Positions 47,025 through 56,297 of a DNA stretch of 64,000 nucleotides are shown here, in pieces (the stretch's first letter is position 1; every line of letters begins with the position of its first letter). Source of the DNA: Mobilicoccus massiliensis (GTDB lineage Bacteria > Actinomycetota > Actinomycetes > Actinomycetales > Dermatophilaceae); NCBI RefSeq assembly GCF_000826525.2, contig NZ_LN651322.1, positions 1 through 64,000 of the forward strand, read 5' to 3'. The position numbers and the translations under genes are program-made. The notes under the pieces are model-generated. The model worked only from the letters and a program-made list of their open reading frames with translations. It did not search any database and was not told where the DNA came from.

Positions 47025-47504
47025 ATGACCGAGCCGGACCCGGACGCGACCCACATCGAGCAGTCGCCGCGCGAGGCGGTCGACGTGGTGGCCGCCGCTC
47101 TCGTCGACTCGCTCGACCGGCCCACGAGCGTGCTGGCCGCCAGGCGGACGAAGCCCGCGGCGCTCGCGGGCCGGTGGGAGTTGCCCGGCGGCAAGGTGGA
47201 TCCCGGCGAGACGCGGCTGGAGGCGCTGCACCGCGAACTCGCCGAGGAACTCGGCGTCCGGGTCGAGGTGGGAGAGCGGTTGACGGGGCCGCTGCCCGGC
47301 GGGGAGTGGGAGCTGACGCCGCCCTACCGGATGACGGTGTGGCTCGCCCGTGTGGCGGACGGGATCCCTACTCCGCTGCAGGATCACGACGACCTGCGCA
47401 CACTCGATGCGGCCTCGTTGGGGTCGGTGCCGTGGCTCGAGACGAACGCGGCGATCGTCGCTCGTCTCGCCGAGAAATTCGCTGCCGTGGAATCCGACCG
47501 CTGA
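47025..47504 (+). CDS. Nudix hydrolase (MutT-like)
   Basis: 159 residues with a full Nudix box GGKVDPGETRLEALHRELAE then ELGV (about 55-78; the GX5EX7REUXEEXGU pattern). It is probably an (8-oxo)-dGTP diphosphatase-type enzyme; the substrate is not certain. ATG 47025 follows CATGAT (47013-47018) by six bases, so a leaderless start is likely. The 343-bp gap after it (47505-47847) holds the promoter of the next gene and no ORF that I can support. Confidence 0.9.
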   Translation: MTEPDPDATHIEQSPREAVDVVAAALVDSLDRPTSVLAARRTKPAALAGRWELPGGKVDPGETRLEALHRELAEELGVRVEVGERLTGPLPGGEWELTPPYRMTVWLARVADGIPTPLQDHDDLRTLDAASLGSVPWLETNAAIVARLAEKFAAVESDR

Positions 47505-47847
47505 GGGCGCGAGTCCGCGTGTCGATCGAGAGCGATCCGGAATGTGAGACCTCAAGCATCTCGGAATGAACATTCGGTTTCTCCCGAGGGGCCTGGAGGG
47601 CTGTGCGCTCACCGTCGACCTGCTCTGCGACCTGTCGGCAGGGTGGCGAAGTTCGTTGCGCGGCAATCCTCATCGCAGCGAACCGACGGGGAGCGCTCAC
47701 GCCGTCACGCCGATGGGTGCACTGGTGAGGCCGGTGAGGGTTGCCCTCGCGGCTCTCCCGTTCCGGCGTGCGGGAACGTAGCCTACCGGCGGCTCGGCCG
47801 GCGAGACCCGGCACGGCCGCCCCTCGCCCCCTGTTCGAAGGACCGCC

Positions 47848-48897
47848 ATGCGCAGCCTCGCCTCGTCAGCAACCCGAATCGGTGCCGCCGCAGGGGTGGC
47901 CCTCCTCCTCGCCACCACGTCTGCCGGCCTCGCGGCGGAAGCGTCGCCGCCCGCGGGCAAGCCGGGTGGGCAGGCGGAGCGGTACATCGGGCGCAGCGCC
48001 TCGGCTCACTCCTGGTACTCCGGCGCCTGGACGGGCGGGTACCTGAGCGGCACCCGTGCGAAGCGGTGGGGTGCCTGGCGCGGAACCGTGTCCGATGCCG
48101 CGCTCACCTACCCCGAGCGGGGGACGTGGCAGAAGATCGCCGGATCCACGTGGCACATCGACACCTTCAAGAACTTCCGCGGCGTCCTCGTCTACGGCAT
48201 GCCGCTGCTCCCGTCCGACGGCAGCAGCAGCCTGGCGGACGTGGCCGCAGGCAAGCACGACGCCGTCTTCCGCAAGGTGGCCCGCGACCTGCAGCGTCGG
48301 AATCGAGGCCGTTCGATCGTTCGCATCGGTTGGGAGGGCAACGGCCACTGGTACGCCTGGAGCGCCGACGCCTCCAACGCCGCGGACTACCGCCGCGCGT
48401 TCGCCCGGGTCAGCACGGTGATGAAGAAGTCCGCCCCCAAGCTCGTCATCGACTTCGACATCAACTGCGGTTCGCCGCTGCGGGGCGGGAGCAACCGGTT
48501 GGACGCGCTGACCAAGCTCTACCCCGGTGACCGCTACGTCGACCTCATCGGCTGCGACGTCTACGACTGGCACACCACGGGTGCGACCAACTCGAGCGAG
48601 TGGCGCCAGGCCCTGCAGCCCGAGAACGCGCCCGGCCTGGCCGATGTCGCCGCCTTCGCCCGCAAGCGCGGCAAGGGTCTGTCGGTGCCCGAATGGGGTC
48701 TGGCCAAGACGGAGACCGGCGGCAACGGCGACAACCCCTTCTTCATCCGCAGCATGCGGTCGTTCTTCACGAGCAACGCGGACATTCTCGTGATGGAGGG
48801 CTACTTCAACGAACACGCCGAGTACATCAGGAACTCGTTGTGGTCCGAGAAGCCGCAGAATCCCAAGTCCGCGCAGGTGTACCGCAGCCTGTGGTGA
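47848..48897 (+). CDS. Secreted glycoside hydrolase, GH26-like (mannanase family fold)
   Basis: 349 residues. A Sec signal peptide of about 30 residues (LASSATRIGAAAGVALLLAT, cleavage near AEA) precedes a TIM-barrel-like domain. The acid/base Glu163 is in IVRIGWEGNGHWYAW and the nucleophile Glu282 in LSVPEWGLAK, the pattern of the GH26/GH5 clan. It should act outside the cell on a beta-linked glycan such as mannan or a related polysaccharide; the substrate is not determined. GAAGGA lies just before ATG 47848 and a TAGCCT -10-like element about 70 bases upstream. No sugar transporter is nearby. Confidence 0.78.
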   Translation: MRSLASSATRIGAAAGVALLLATTSAGLAAEASPPAGKPGGQAERYIGRSASAHSWYSGAWTGGYLSGTRAKRWGAWRGTVSDAALTYPERGTWQKIAGSTWHIDTFKNFRGVLVYGMPLLPSDGSSSLADVAAGKHDAVFRKVARDLQRRNRGRSIVRIGWEGNGHWYAWSADASNAADYRRAFARVSTVMKKSAPKLVIDFDINCGSPLRGGSNRLDALTKLYPGDRYVDLIGCDVYDWHTTGATNSSEWRQALQPENAPGLADVAAFARKRGKGLSVPEWGLAKTETGGNGDNPFFIRSMRSFFTSNADILVMEGYFNEHAEYIRNSLWSEKPQNPKSAQVYRSLW

Positions 48898-48945
48898 TCC
48901 CGCGCATGGTCGGAGCATCCCCTCACGCCTGAGAGAATGCGACAC

Positions 48946-50847
48946 GTGCCTACGCAGAAGATGACCCGCGGTGACATCCGCAACGTCGCCATCGTCGCCC
49001 ACGTCGACCACGGCAAGACCACCCTCGTCGACAAGATGCTCTGGCAGGGGGGCGCGTTCGGCGAACACCAGCACGTCGACGAACGCGCGATGGACTCCGG
49101 CGACCTCGAGCGTGAGAAGGGCATCACGATCCTCGCCAAGAACACGGCGATCCACTACAACGGCCCGTCGGCGTCGGAGTACCCGAACGGCGTGACCATC
49201 AACATCATCGACACGCCCGGCCACGCCGACTTCGGTGGCGAGGTCGAGCGCGGCCTGTCGATGGTCGACGGCGTCGTGCTGCTCGTCGACGCCTCCGAGG
49301 GGCCGCTGCCGCAGACGCGCTTCGTGCTGCGCAAGGCGCTCGCGGCCAAGATGCCGGTCGTGCTGTGCATCAACAAGGTCGACCGGCCCGACGCGCGCAT
49401 CGCCGAGGTCGTCGACGAGGCGTACGAGCTGTTCATGGATCTCGACGCCGACGAGGAGCAGATCGAGTTCCCGATCGTCTACGCCTCGGCCAAGAACGGC
49501 CGCGCCTCCGTCGAACGCCCCGGCGACGGCGAGCTGCCCGACAGCCCCGACCTCGAGCCGCTGTTCAAGACGATCATGGAGACGATCCCCGCGCCGACGT
49601 ACGAGGAGGGTGCGCCGCTGCAGGCGCACGTCACCAACCTCGACTCCTCGAACTTCCTCGGCCGTCTCGCGCTGCTGCGGGTCTTCAACGGCGAGATCCG
49701 CAAGGGTCAGCAGGTGTCGTGGTGCAAGAGCGACGGGTCGATAGAGCGGGTCAAGGTCACCGAGCTGCTCATGACCGAGGGCCTGGAGCGCAAGCCGCTG
49801 GAGACGGGCGCGGCGGGCCCGGGCGACATCATCGCCATCGCCGGCATCCCCGAGATCATGATCGGCGACACCATCGCCGACGCCGAGAACCCCGTCCCGC
49901 TGCCGGTGATCTCCATCGACGAGCCGGCGATCTCGATGACGATCGGTACGAACACCTCACCGATGGCCGGCAAGGTGCGCGGCTCGAAGGTGACCGCCCG
50001 GCTCGTCAAGGACCGGCTCGAGCGCGAGCTCATCGGCAACGTCTCGCTGCGCGTGCTGCCCACCGAGCGGCCCGACGCCTGGGAGGTGCAGGGGCGTGGC
50101 GAGCTCGCGCTCGCGATCCTCGTCGAGCAGATGCGCCGCGAGGGTTTCGAGCTCACCGTCGGCAAGCCGCAGGTCGTGACGAAGGAGATTGACGGCAAGG
50201 TCCACGAGCCGGTCGAGCAGTTGACGATCGACACCCCGGAGGAGCACCTCGGCGCGGTCACGCAGATCATGGCGGCGCGCAAGGGCCGCATGGAGCAGAT
50301 GACGAACCACGGCACCGGCTGGGTGCGCATGGAGTTCAAGGTCCCCTCGCGCGGCCTCATCGGGTTCCGCACGGAGTTCCTCACCGAGACCCGCGGCGCG
50401 GGCATCGCCCACCACGTGTTCGACGGGTACGAGCCGTGGTTCGGGCCGATCTCGACGCGCCAGTCGGGCTCGCTCGTCGCCGACCGCACCGGGCCGGTCA
50501 CCTCTTACGCGATGGTCAACCTGCAGGAGCGCGGCGTGCTGTTCGTCGAGCCCGGCACCGAGGTGTACGAGGGCATGATCGTCGGCGAGAACTCCCGCGC
50601 CGACGACATGGACGTCAACATCACCAAGGAGAAGAAGCTCACCAACGTGCGCGCCTCCTCGGCCGACAACTTCGAGAAGGTCATCCCGCCGCGCAAGCTC
50701 TCCCTCGAGCAGAGCCTCGAGTTCTGCCGCGAGGACGAGTGCGTCGAGGTGACTCCGGAGGCCGTGCGCATCCGCAAGGTCGACCTCGATCAGGTCGTGC
50801 GCGCCCGCAACGCGGCCCGCGTCCGGAGCGAGGCGAAGAAGGGCTGA
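48946..50847 (+). CDS. typA: Ribosome-associated translational GTPase TypA/BipA
   Basis: 633 residues. G domain with G1 AHVDHGKTTL, G2 region REKGITILAK, G3 DTPGHADFGGEVER and G4 NKVDRPDAR; then EF-Tu-like domain 2, EF-G-like domains III and V and the TypA-specific C-terminal domain (ADNFEKVIPPRKLSLEQSLE). It acts on the ribosome in stress and in 50S assembly. GTG 48946 is chosen because a GAGAAT element ends seven bases before it; the in-frame ATG at 48937 is the alternative. Only 39-48 bp separate it from the GH26-like gene. Confidence 0.97.
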   Translation: MPTQKMTRGDIRNVAIVAHVDHGKTTLVDKMLWQGGAFGEHQHVDERAMDSGDLEREKGITILAKNTAIHYNGPSASEYPNGVTINIIDTPGHADFGGEVERGLSMVDGVVLLVDASEGPLPQTRFVLRKALAAKMPVVLCINKVDRPDARIAEVVDEAYELFMDLDADEEQIEFPIVYASAKNGRASVERPGDGELPDSPDLEPLFKTIMETIPAPTYEEGAPLQAHVTNLDSSNFLGRLALLRVFNGEIRKGQQVSWCKSDGSIERVKVTELLMTEGLERKPLETGAAGPGDIIAIAGIPEIMIGDTIADAENPVPLPVISIDEPAISMTIGTNTSPMAGKVRGSKVTARLVKDRLERELIGNVSLRVLPTERPDAWEVQGRGELALAILVEQMRREGFELTVGKPQVVTKEIDGKVHEPVEQLTIDTPEEHLGAVTQIMAARKGRMEQMTNHGTGWVRMEFKVPSRGLIGFRTEFLTETRGAGIAHHVFDGYEPWFGPISTRQSGSLVADRTGPVTSYAMVNLQERGVLFVEPGTEVYEGMIVGENSRADDMDVNITKEKKLTNVRASSADNFEKVIPPRKLSLEQSLEFCREDECVEVTPEAVRIRKVDLDQVVRARNAARVRSEAKKG

Positions 50848-50861
50848 GCTGTCGGCGCTCC

Positions 50862-50942
50862 GCCGCAGGCGTGGCCACGCGCAATATCGCAGACTTCGAA
50901 CCGCTGGGGGTCGACATCGTCGATCCCTGGGACGCCGAATAG
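50862..50942 (+). pseudogene. C-terminal remnant of a PIN-domain (VapC-like) toxin
   Basis: Starting 15 bases after the typA stop, one frame reads SAAGVATRNIADFEPLGVDI then VDPWDAE and a stop. VATRNIADFEPLGVxIVxPW is the standard C-terminal end of PIN-domain toxins, including the last metal-binding Asp region. The other 100 or so residues and any antitoxin gene are absent. It is probably the scar of a deleted toxin-antitoxin pair. Confidence 0.7.
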
Positions 50943-50952
50943 CGGCCCCGCC

Positions 50953-51852
50953 CTATCCACTCTCCTCGTCTCGCAGGTCGAGGGCGTGCAGCGGTTCGAC
51001 GCCCTCTGGCTCGGGGACGAGCGGGGCGGGTTCGCCGTCTCCGTAGAGCTCGGCGAGGACGGCAGCGATGCCCTCGTCGTCGTGGGAGGCGGTGACGCGG
51101 TCGGCCGCCTCGAGGACGGCGGGGATGGCGTTGCCCATCGCGACACCGAGGCCGGCCGCGCGGAGCAGGGGGAGGTCGTTGCCGTTGTCGCCGAACGCGA
51201 CGGAGTCGCGGGGGTCGAGGCCGCGCGCGGCGGCAAGGTCGGTGAGGGCGGAGCCCTTGTCGACGCCCCTCGTCGTCGCCTCGAAGTAGAACGGGGCCGA
51301 GAACGAGTGCTCGGTCGCCTCGCCGAACCGCGCGACGAAGACCTCGGCGAACGGACGCAGAACCGCCGGCCGGGCGTAGAAGAGGACCTTGTCGACGGTG
51401 ACGTCGTCGCCGGTCACGGCGCCGAGGTCGGGCACGGCCCGGAGGTGGAGTCCGTTGCCCTCGGCCTCGATGTCGACCTGCGGGTCGTCGGGCCTGTCGA
51501 CGACGAGGTCGTCACCGTCGCACAGCATCGGGATGACGCCGTGCTCGGCGGCGAGGGTGACGATCTCGTGCACGAGGTCCAGGCCCATCGGATGCCGACC
51601 CAGCACCTCCCCGCTGCCGGCGTCGACGCTGACAGCGCCGTTGACGCCGGTGAGCACGAACCCACGGTCGTCGAGCTTGAGTCTGTCGACCAACCGCCGC
51701 AGGCCCGCCACCGGACGACCCGAGGCGAGGACGATCGTCGCGCCCAGCTCGCGGGCGCGGGCGAACTCCGCGCGCGTGCCGGGCAGCACGGTGCCGTCGC
51801 TCGCGAGCAGCGTTCCGTCGATGTCGACGGCGATGAGGGCAGGAGGCGTCAC
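50953..51852 (-). CDS. HAD-superfamily sugar-phosphatase-like hydrolase (Cof type)
   Basis: 299 residues. HAD motif I is AVDIDGTLLASDG (Asp nucleophile near 9), motif II is VLASGRPV, the C2 cap lies at about 85-190, motif III is VDKGSALTDLA and motif IV is VAFGDNGNDLPLLRAAGLGV. The Cof group dephosphorylates sugar phosphates or flavin-type substrates. GTG start at 51852 overlaps the brnQ stop by four bases, so it is in the brnQ operon. The last 30 residues are acidic and of low conservation. Confidence 0.9.
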   Translation of the reverse strand: MTPPALIAVDIDGTLLASDGTVLPGTRAEFARARELGATIVLASGRPVAGLRRLVDRLKLDDRGFVLTGVNGAVSVDAGSGEVLGRHPMGLDLVHEIVTLAAEHGVIPMLCDGDDLVVDRPDDPQVDIEAEGNGLHLRAVPDLGAVTGDDVTVDKVLFYARPAVLRPFAEVFVARFGEATEHSFSAPFYFEATTRGVDKGSALTDLAAARGLDPRDSVAFGDNGNDLPLLRAAGLGVAMGNAIPAVLEAADRVTASHDDEGIAAVLAELYGDGEPAPLVPEPEGVEPLHALDLRDEESG

Positions 51853-53270
51853 ACGCCCACCCTCTCATCGGCGAGACGAGGGCGAGAGGTGCGGCCGACG
51901 GAGGCATCCGCGACGACTCCGACCACGAGACCCACGAGGGCGGGCACCACCCAGCCGAACCCGAGCTCGTAACCCGGGAGCACGGCGGTCGCCGCGTCGG
52001 TGAGCGTCGTGACGAACGGGGTGGCGGCGAGGTTCTCGGGGAGAGCCGCGAGCAGGTCGAAGAACGCGGTGACCGCGGTGAACGCGACGACGCAGCGGGC
52101 GACGATCAGGTGCTGCGACACCCACGACCACGCGAGCGCGAGCGCGATGGTCACGATCGCGATGGGGTAGAGGAACATCAGCACGGGGATCGAGAAGCTG
52201 ATGATCGCCTCGAGCCCGGCGTTGGCGATGAGCAGCGAGACCCCGACGAACGCGAGCAGCCACCACCGGTAGGCGCGAGGGGCGCCCTGGACCTGCCCGT
52301 CCGCGCCGTCCGAGGTGGCGGCGTTGCGGGCGAACAGCTCCGTGAACATCTCCGCGCACGCGACGATGAGCCCGATCGACGTCTTGAGGCACGCCACCAG
52401 CACGATCGCGGCGATGAGGTACTGACCGGCCGGGCCGAAGTAATGCCGGCTCGTCTCTGCGAGCACCGTGCCGCCGTTGTCGGCCTGCGCCACGACCCCG
52501 ACGCTCGTCGCGCCGACGTAGGCGAGCGCGCCGTAGACGATCGCCATGCCCAGGCCGCCGACGATCCCGGCCTTGCCGAGCTCCGTGGCCAGCCGGCGCG
52601 GGCTCGTCACGCCCAGGCGCCGTGCGGCGTCGACGATGACGATCGCGAAGGCGAGCGAGGCGAGCGCGTCCATCGTGTTGTAGCCGTCGAGCAGGCCCGC
52701 GGTCAGCGGGGAGGCGTCGTACGGGGTGGCGGGCGCGGGCAACGGGCCCGAGGTCATCGGCGCGAGAAGGGCCGCGACGACGAGCGCCGACAGCAGCACG
52801 AGGAAGACGGGCGTGAGGTAGCGACCGATCCAGTCGAGCAGCCGGCCCGGGCGCAGGGCCGCTGCCGCCGTGAGCGCGAAGAACGCGATGGTGAACAGCA
52901 CCAACGCGATCGAGCTGTCACCGACGAGCGGGTGCACACCGATCTCGAACGACACCGTCGCGGTACGGGGGATCGCGAACAGCGGGCCGATGGTCAGGTA
53001 CAGCGCGCACGTGAAGAGCAGGGCGAAACGCCGGGAGATCGGGCGCGTGAGGTCGTGGACACTCGTCGATCCGGCGAGGGCGGAGGCGACGACGCCGACG
53101 ATCGGGAGTCCGACCGCCGTGACGAGAAAGCCGATCGTGGCGACGAGGGCGGCCTGCCCGGCGTCGCGGCCCAGACCCACGGGGAAGATGAGGTTGCCGG
53201 CGCCGAAGAAGAGTCCGAAGACGAGCGACCCCAACAGCAGGGTCTGGGTCGGACGCAGGCGGGTGTCCAC
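51849..53270 (-). CDS. brnQ: Branched-chain amino acid carrier BrnQ (LIVCS family)
   Basis: 473 residues with about 12 hydrophobic segments. The N-terminal TLLLGSLVFGLFFGAGNLIF is the family signature, followed by FPVGLGRDAG and LTIGPLFAIPRTATVSFEIG. It is a cation-coupled importer of leucine, isoleucine and valine at the cytoplasmic membrane. Start GTG 53270 has GAAGGAG seven bases upstream. It is divergent from metQNI (263-bp gap) and followed by a HAD hydrolase gene with a four-base overlap. Confidence 0.94.
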   Translation of the reverse strand: MDTRLRPTQTLLLGSLVFGLFFGAGNLIFPVGLGRDAGQAALVATIGFLVTAVGLPIVGVVASALAGSTSVHDLTRPISRRFALLFTCALYLTIGPLFAIPRTATVSFEIGVHPLVGDSSIALVLFTIAFFALTAAAALRPGRLLDWIGRYLTPVFLVLLSALVVAALLAPMTSGPLPAPATPYDASPLTAGLLDGYNTMDALASLAFAIVIVDAARRLGVTSPRRLATELGKAGIVGGLGMAIVYGALAYVGATSVGVVAQADNGGTVLAETSRHYFGPAGQYLIAAIVLVACLKTSIGLIVACAEMFTELFARNAATSDGADGQVQGAPRAYRWWLLAFVGVSLLIANAGLEAIISFSIPVLMFLYPIAIVTIALALAWSWVSQHLIVARCVVAFTAVTAFFDLLAALPENLAATPFVTTLTDAATAVLPGYELGFGWVVPALVGLVVGVVADASVGRTSRPRLADERVGV

Positions 53271-53422
53271 GGGGCGGCTCCTTCGAGAGGCAGGGGGTGG
53301 CGCAGGCGGGGCAAAGCGGTGCGAACGCTACCGACTCCCGGCGCGACGACGAGAACCGGCGGTCGTTTCCGGGGTGGCGACAGTGCCTCTGACCAGCGTC
53401 TATAACGCCGAGTTTGGAATCA

Positions 53423-53443
53423 CATTAGGTCGATGGTCTAATG
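53423..53443. promoter_or_regulatory. Candidate operator upstream of metQNI
   Basis: CATTAG and CTAATG form a perfect 6-bp dyad with a nine-base spacer, about 90 bp before metQ. Its right half GTCTA resembles half of the site used by the methionine/cysteine repressor McbR in corynebacteria, but the left half does not fit. A TATAAC hexamer lies at about 53400. Confidence 0.35.
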
Positions 53444-53533
53444 GGACGAGTCGCTGCGGCGTGTGACCCGACCGCGCGCGCGACGCCTGTGACGTCGTCG
53501 TCCGAACCACCCCAGTCTACGAACGGATCCGCC

Positions 53534-54430
53534 ATGCCTCGCCGCGCCCTGCCCCTGCTCGCCCTCACGCTGACCGCGTCACTCGGCCTCTCGGCCTGCG
53601 GCCTCGCGAACGGCGGCAAGTCCGCGGGTGGCGACCCGAACGCGCCGCTGACGATCATGGCCGACGCCGAGCCGCACTCGACACTGCTCAAGGAGGCCGA
53701 GAAGCAGGGCCTGCTGGGCGACGTGAAGATCGAGGTCAAGGAGATCGCCGGCGACGTCGACCCCAACCAGCTCGTGGCCTCCGGAGACGTCGACGCCAAC
53801 TACTTCCAGCACAAGCCGTACCTCAAGAACTGGAACGCCGAGCACTCCGGCAACCTGCAACTGGTCGATGTCGTGCACATCGAGCCGTTGGGGCTGTACA
53901 GCCGCAAGGTGTCGTCGGTCGACAAGACGCCGGCCGGCGCCAATATCGCGATCCCGGCCGACGCCGTGAACCAGGCGCGGGCCCTCTTCCTGCTCGAACA
54001 GGCCGGACTGCTCACCCTCGACGTCAAGGCCGACGACGCCAACCTCGACTACGCGCAGGTGACCGAGAAGAACATCACGGCCAACCCCAAGAAGATCACC
54101 TTCACCAAGGTCGACCGGCCGCAGCTCGCAGCGACCCTCGACGACCCCAAGGTGAACCTCTCGGTCGTCAACGGCAACTACGCCCTCGAGGCCGGGCTCG
54201 TGCCCGACAAGGACGCCCTCGTGCTCGACAAGGTCGAGAACAACCCGTACGCGAACGGCCTGGTCACCCGGCCCGAGCTCGCGAACGACCCGCGGGTGGT
54301 CAAGGTCGCGCAGGCCCTGTCGGACCCGAAGATCGCCGCGTTCATCACCGAGCACTACCGCGGCTCGGTGCTGCCGGCCAAGGCCTCCGGCAGCGTTTCG
54401 TCCTCACCCACGCCCACGTCGGCGGGCTGA
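53534..54430 (+). CDS. metQ: Methionine ABC importer substrate-binding lipoprotein (MetQ)
   Basis: 298 residues. Lipoprotein signal with lipobox LSAC (Cys22), then the NlpA/MetQ domain: PLTIMADAEPHSTLL, DANYFQHKPYLKNWNAEHSG, VHIEPLGLYSRKVSSVD and ITANPKKITF. It binds D/L-methionine outside the membrane for MetNI. The ATG at 53534 begins the signal peptide; the longer upstream frame has no signal-like sequence. First gene of metQNI, two bases from metN. Confidence 0.94.
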   Translation: MPRRALPLLALTLTASLGLSACGLANGGKSAGGDPNAPLTIMADAEPHSTLLKEAEKQGLLGDVKIEVKEIAGDVDPNQLVASGDVDANYFQHKPYLKNWNAEHSGNLQLVDVVHIEPLGLYSRKVSSVDKTPAGANIAIPADAVNQARALFLLEQAGLLTLDVKADDANLDYAQVTEKNITANPKKITFTKVDRPQLAATLDDPKVNLSVVNGNYALEAGLVPDKDALVLDKVENNPYANGLVTRPELANDPRVVKVAQALSDPKIAAFITEHYRGSVLPAKASGSVSSSPTPTSAG

Positions 54431-54432
54431 TC

Positions 54433-55413
54433 GTGATCACCCTGGATACGGTCACGAAGACGTACGGCACCGGCGCCCGCGCGGTGACGGCGGTCGACGG
54501 GGTGTCGTTCTCGGTCGACTCCGGTGAGATCTTCGGGATCCTCGGGCGCAGCGGCGCGGGCAAGACGACCCTGCTGCGCTGTCTCAATCTGCTCGAACGG
54601 CCGACGTCGGGCACGATCACGGTCGACGGGGTGGAGCTGGTCTCCCTCTCCCGCAAGGATCTTCGCGCCGCCCGCAGGCGCATCGGCACGGTGTTCCAAC
54701 ACTTCAACCTCCTGGCCAGCCGCACCGCGGCCGAGAACATCGCCTACGGCCTCGAGGTCGCGGGTGTCCCCACGGCACGGCGGCGGGACCGGGTGGCCGA
54801 GTTGCTCGAGCTCGTCGGCCTCGCCGACCGCGCAGGCAACTACCCTTCCCAGCTCTCGGGCGGGCAGCAGCAGCGCGTCGGCATCGCCCGCGCGCTCGCC
54901 ACCGACCCCTCGGTCCTGCTGTGCGACGAGGCGACGAGCGCCCTGGACCCGGCGACGACCGACCAGATCCTCGACCTCATCCGCGACATCAACGAGCGCA
55001 CCGGCGTCACCGTCGTCCTCATCACCCACGAGGCCGAGGTCGTGCGTCGGATCTGCGATTCGGCAGCGCTCATGGAGGCGGGCCGGTTCGTCGAATCCGG
55101 GCCGCTGCTGCGCCTCGTCGGCGACCCCGACTCGCGACTCGCCGAGATCCTCCTGCCCACCGGCGATCCCGACCTCGCGATTCCCGGGCGCCACCTCACG
55201 CTCGCGTTCGCCGACGAGCGCGCGATCGACCCGACGCTCTCGCGTCTCACCCGCGACCTCGGCGTCGAGGTGTCGATCCTCGGCGGCACGCTCGAACGCG
55301 TCGCCGGTCACCAGGTGGGGCGTCTGCGGGTCGCCTACACCAGCGACACCGTGTCGGACGACGCGGTGACGGAGTACCTGCGCACGGCCGGAGTGACGGT
55401 GAAGGCGGCATGA
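54433..55413 (+). CDS. metN: Methionine ABC importer ATP-binding subunit (MetN)
   Basis: 326 residues. Walker A GILGRSGAGKTT, Q-loop in TVFQHFNLLASRTAAENIAY, signature QLSGGQQQRVGIARAL, Walker B VLLCDEATSALDP, and a C-terminal NIL ligand-binding domain (about 250-326) through which methionine represses transport in this family. Start is GTG 54433. The stop overlaps the metI ATG (ATGA). Confidence 0.95.
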   Translation: MITLDTVTKTYGTGARAVTAVDGVSFSVDSGEIFGILGRSGAGKTTLLRCLNLLERPTSGTITVDGVELVSLSRKDLRAARRRIGTVFQHFNLLASRTAAENIAYGLEVAGVPTARRRDRVAELLELVGLADRAGNYPSQLSGGQQQRVGIARALATDPSVLLCDEATSALDPATTDQILDLIRDINERTGVTVVLITHEAEVVRRICDSAALMEAGRFVESGPLLRLVGDPDSRLAEILLPTGDPDLAIPGRHLTLAFADERAIDPTLSRLTRDLGVEVSILGGTLERVAGHQVGRLRVAYTSDTVSDDAVTEYLRTAGVTVKAA

Positions 55414-56078
55414 ACCAGACCACATGGATCGAGGCTCTGCCCGAGCTCGCAGAGGCTCTCGGGCAGACGGCGTGGATGACGCTCGGATCGTTCCTCATCA
55501 CCGTCGCCGTCGGGCTCGGTCTCGGGGTGTGGCTGCGGCTCTCCTCACCCGACGGCCTGCGGCCCAACGCGGGCGTCTACCAGGTGCTCGGCGTCATCGT
55601 GAACCTCACGCGCTCACTGCCGTTCCTCATCCTCATGATCGTGCTCATCCCGCTGACCCGACTCATCGCGGGCACGGCCTACGGCCCCACCGCGGCGATC
55701 GTGCCGCTCGCCGTCGGGGCCATCCCGTTCTACGCGCGGGTCGTGGAGTCGGCGTTGCGCGAGGTCTCCACCGGCAAGATCGAGGCGGCCCAGTCGATGG
55801 GCTCGACGACCGGCCAGATCGTGCGCAAGGTGCTCCTGCCCGAGTCCATGCCCGGCCTCGTCGCGGGCGGCACCCTCACCCTCGTCACCCTCATCGGGTA
55901 CTCGACGATGGCCGGCGCGATCGGGGGCGGCGGCGTCGGCGACTTCGCGATCCGCTACGGCTACCAGCGCTTCAACACCCCCGTACTGCTCGAGTCGGTC
56001 ATCGTGCTCATCGTCATCGTCCAGGCCATCCAGATGGTCGGCGACGCCATCGTTCGGTCGATGAATCACAAGCGCTGA
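55410..56078 (+). CDS. metI: Methionine ABC importer permease (MetI)
   Basis: 222 residues with five membrane helices. The MetI-typical LTRSLPFLILMIVLIPLTRL and the EAA loop KIEAAQSMGSTTGQIVRKVL are clear. It dimerises to form the channel of MetNI. It starts in an ATGA overlap with metN. The 219-bp gap after it holds the promoter of the next operon. Confidence 0.95.
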   Translation: MNQTTWIEALPELAEALGQTAWMTLGSFLITVAVGLGLGVWLRLSSPDGLRPNAGVYQVLGVIVNLTRSLPFLILMIVLIPLTRLIAGTAYGPTAAIVPLAVGAIPFYARVVESALREVSTGKIEAAQSMGSTTGQIVRKVLLPESMPGLVAGGTLTLVTLIGYSTMAGAIGGGGVGDFAIRYGYQRFNTPVLLESVIVLIVIVQAIQMVGDAIVRSMNHKR

Positions 56079-56297
56079 CACGGGATTCCGATGCGAGGGC
56101 AGACCCGTCGTCACACGAGCAGCCCCTGGGATGCCAGCAGAAGTCCCCGCATGCGAGGCGTCGTCCGTGCAGACGAGGGGCCGTGCCCGTGGAATCGAGC
56201 GATTGCGCCTGCGAACGACGAGCCCATGACGGATGTCAGGGGTCGGTCGTGACGGCCGGACCAGGGCCTCGGCCCGCTCCCGGCGGAGTGTGGGGTC

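Noticed and set aside
47566..47781. 71-codon plus-strand frame before the GH26-like gene
   Set aside because: No ribosome binding site, no -10 at leaderless spacing and no recognisable sequence; it overlaps the likely promoter of the next gene.
53271..53533. SAM (S-box) riboswitch before metQ
   Set aside because: No conserved S-box core or terminator stem was found; only a short dyad is present.
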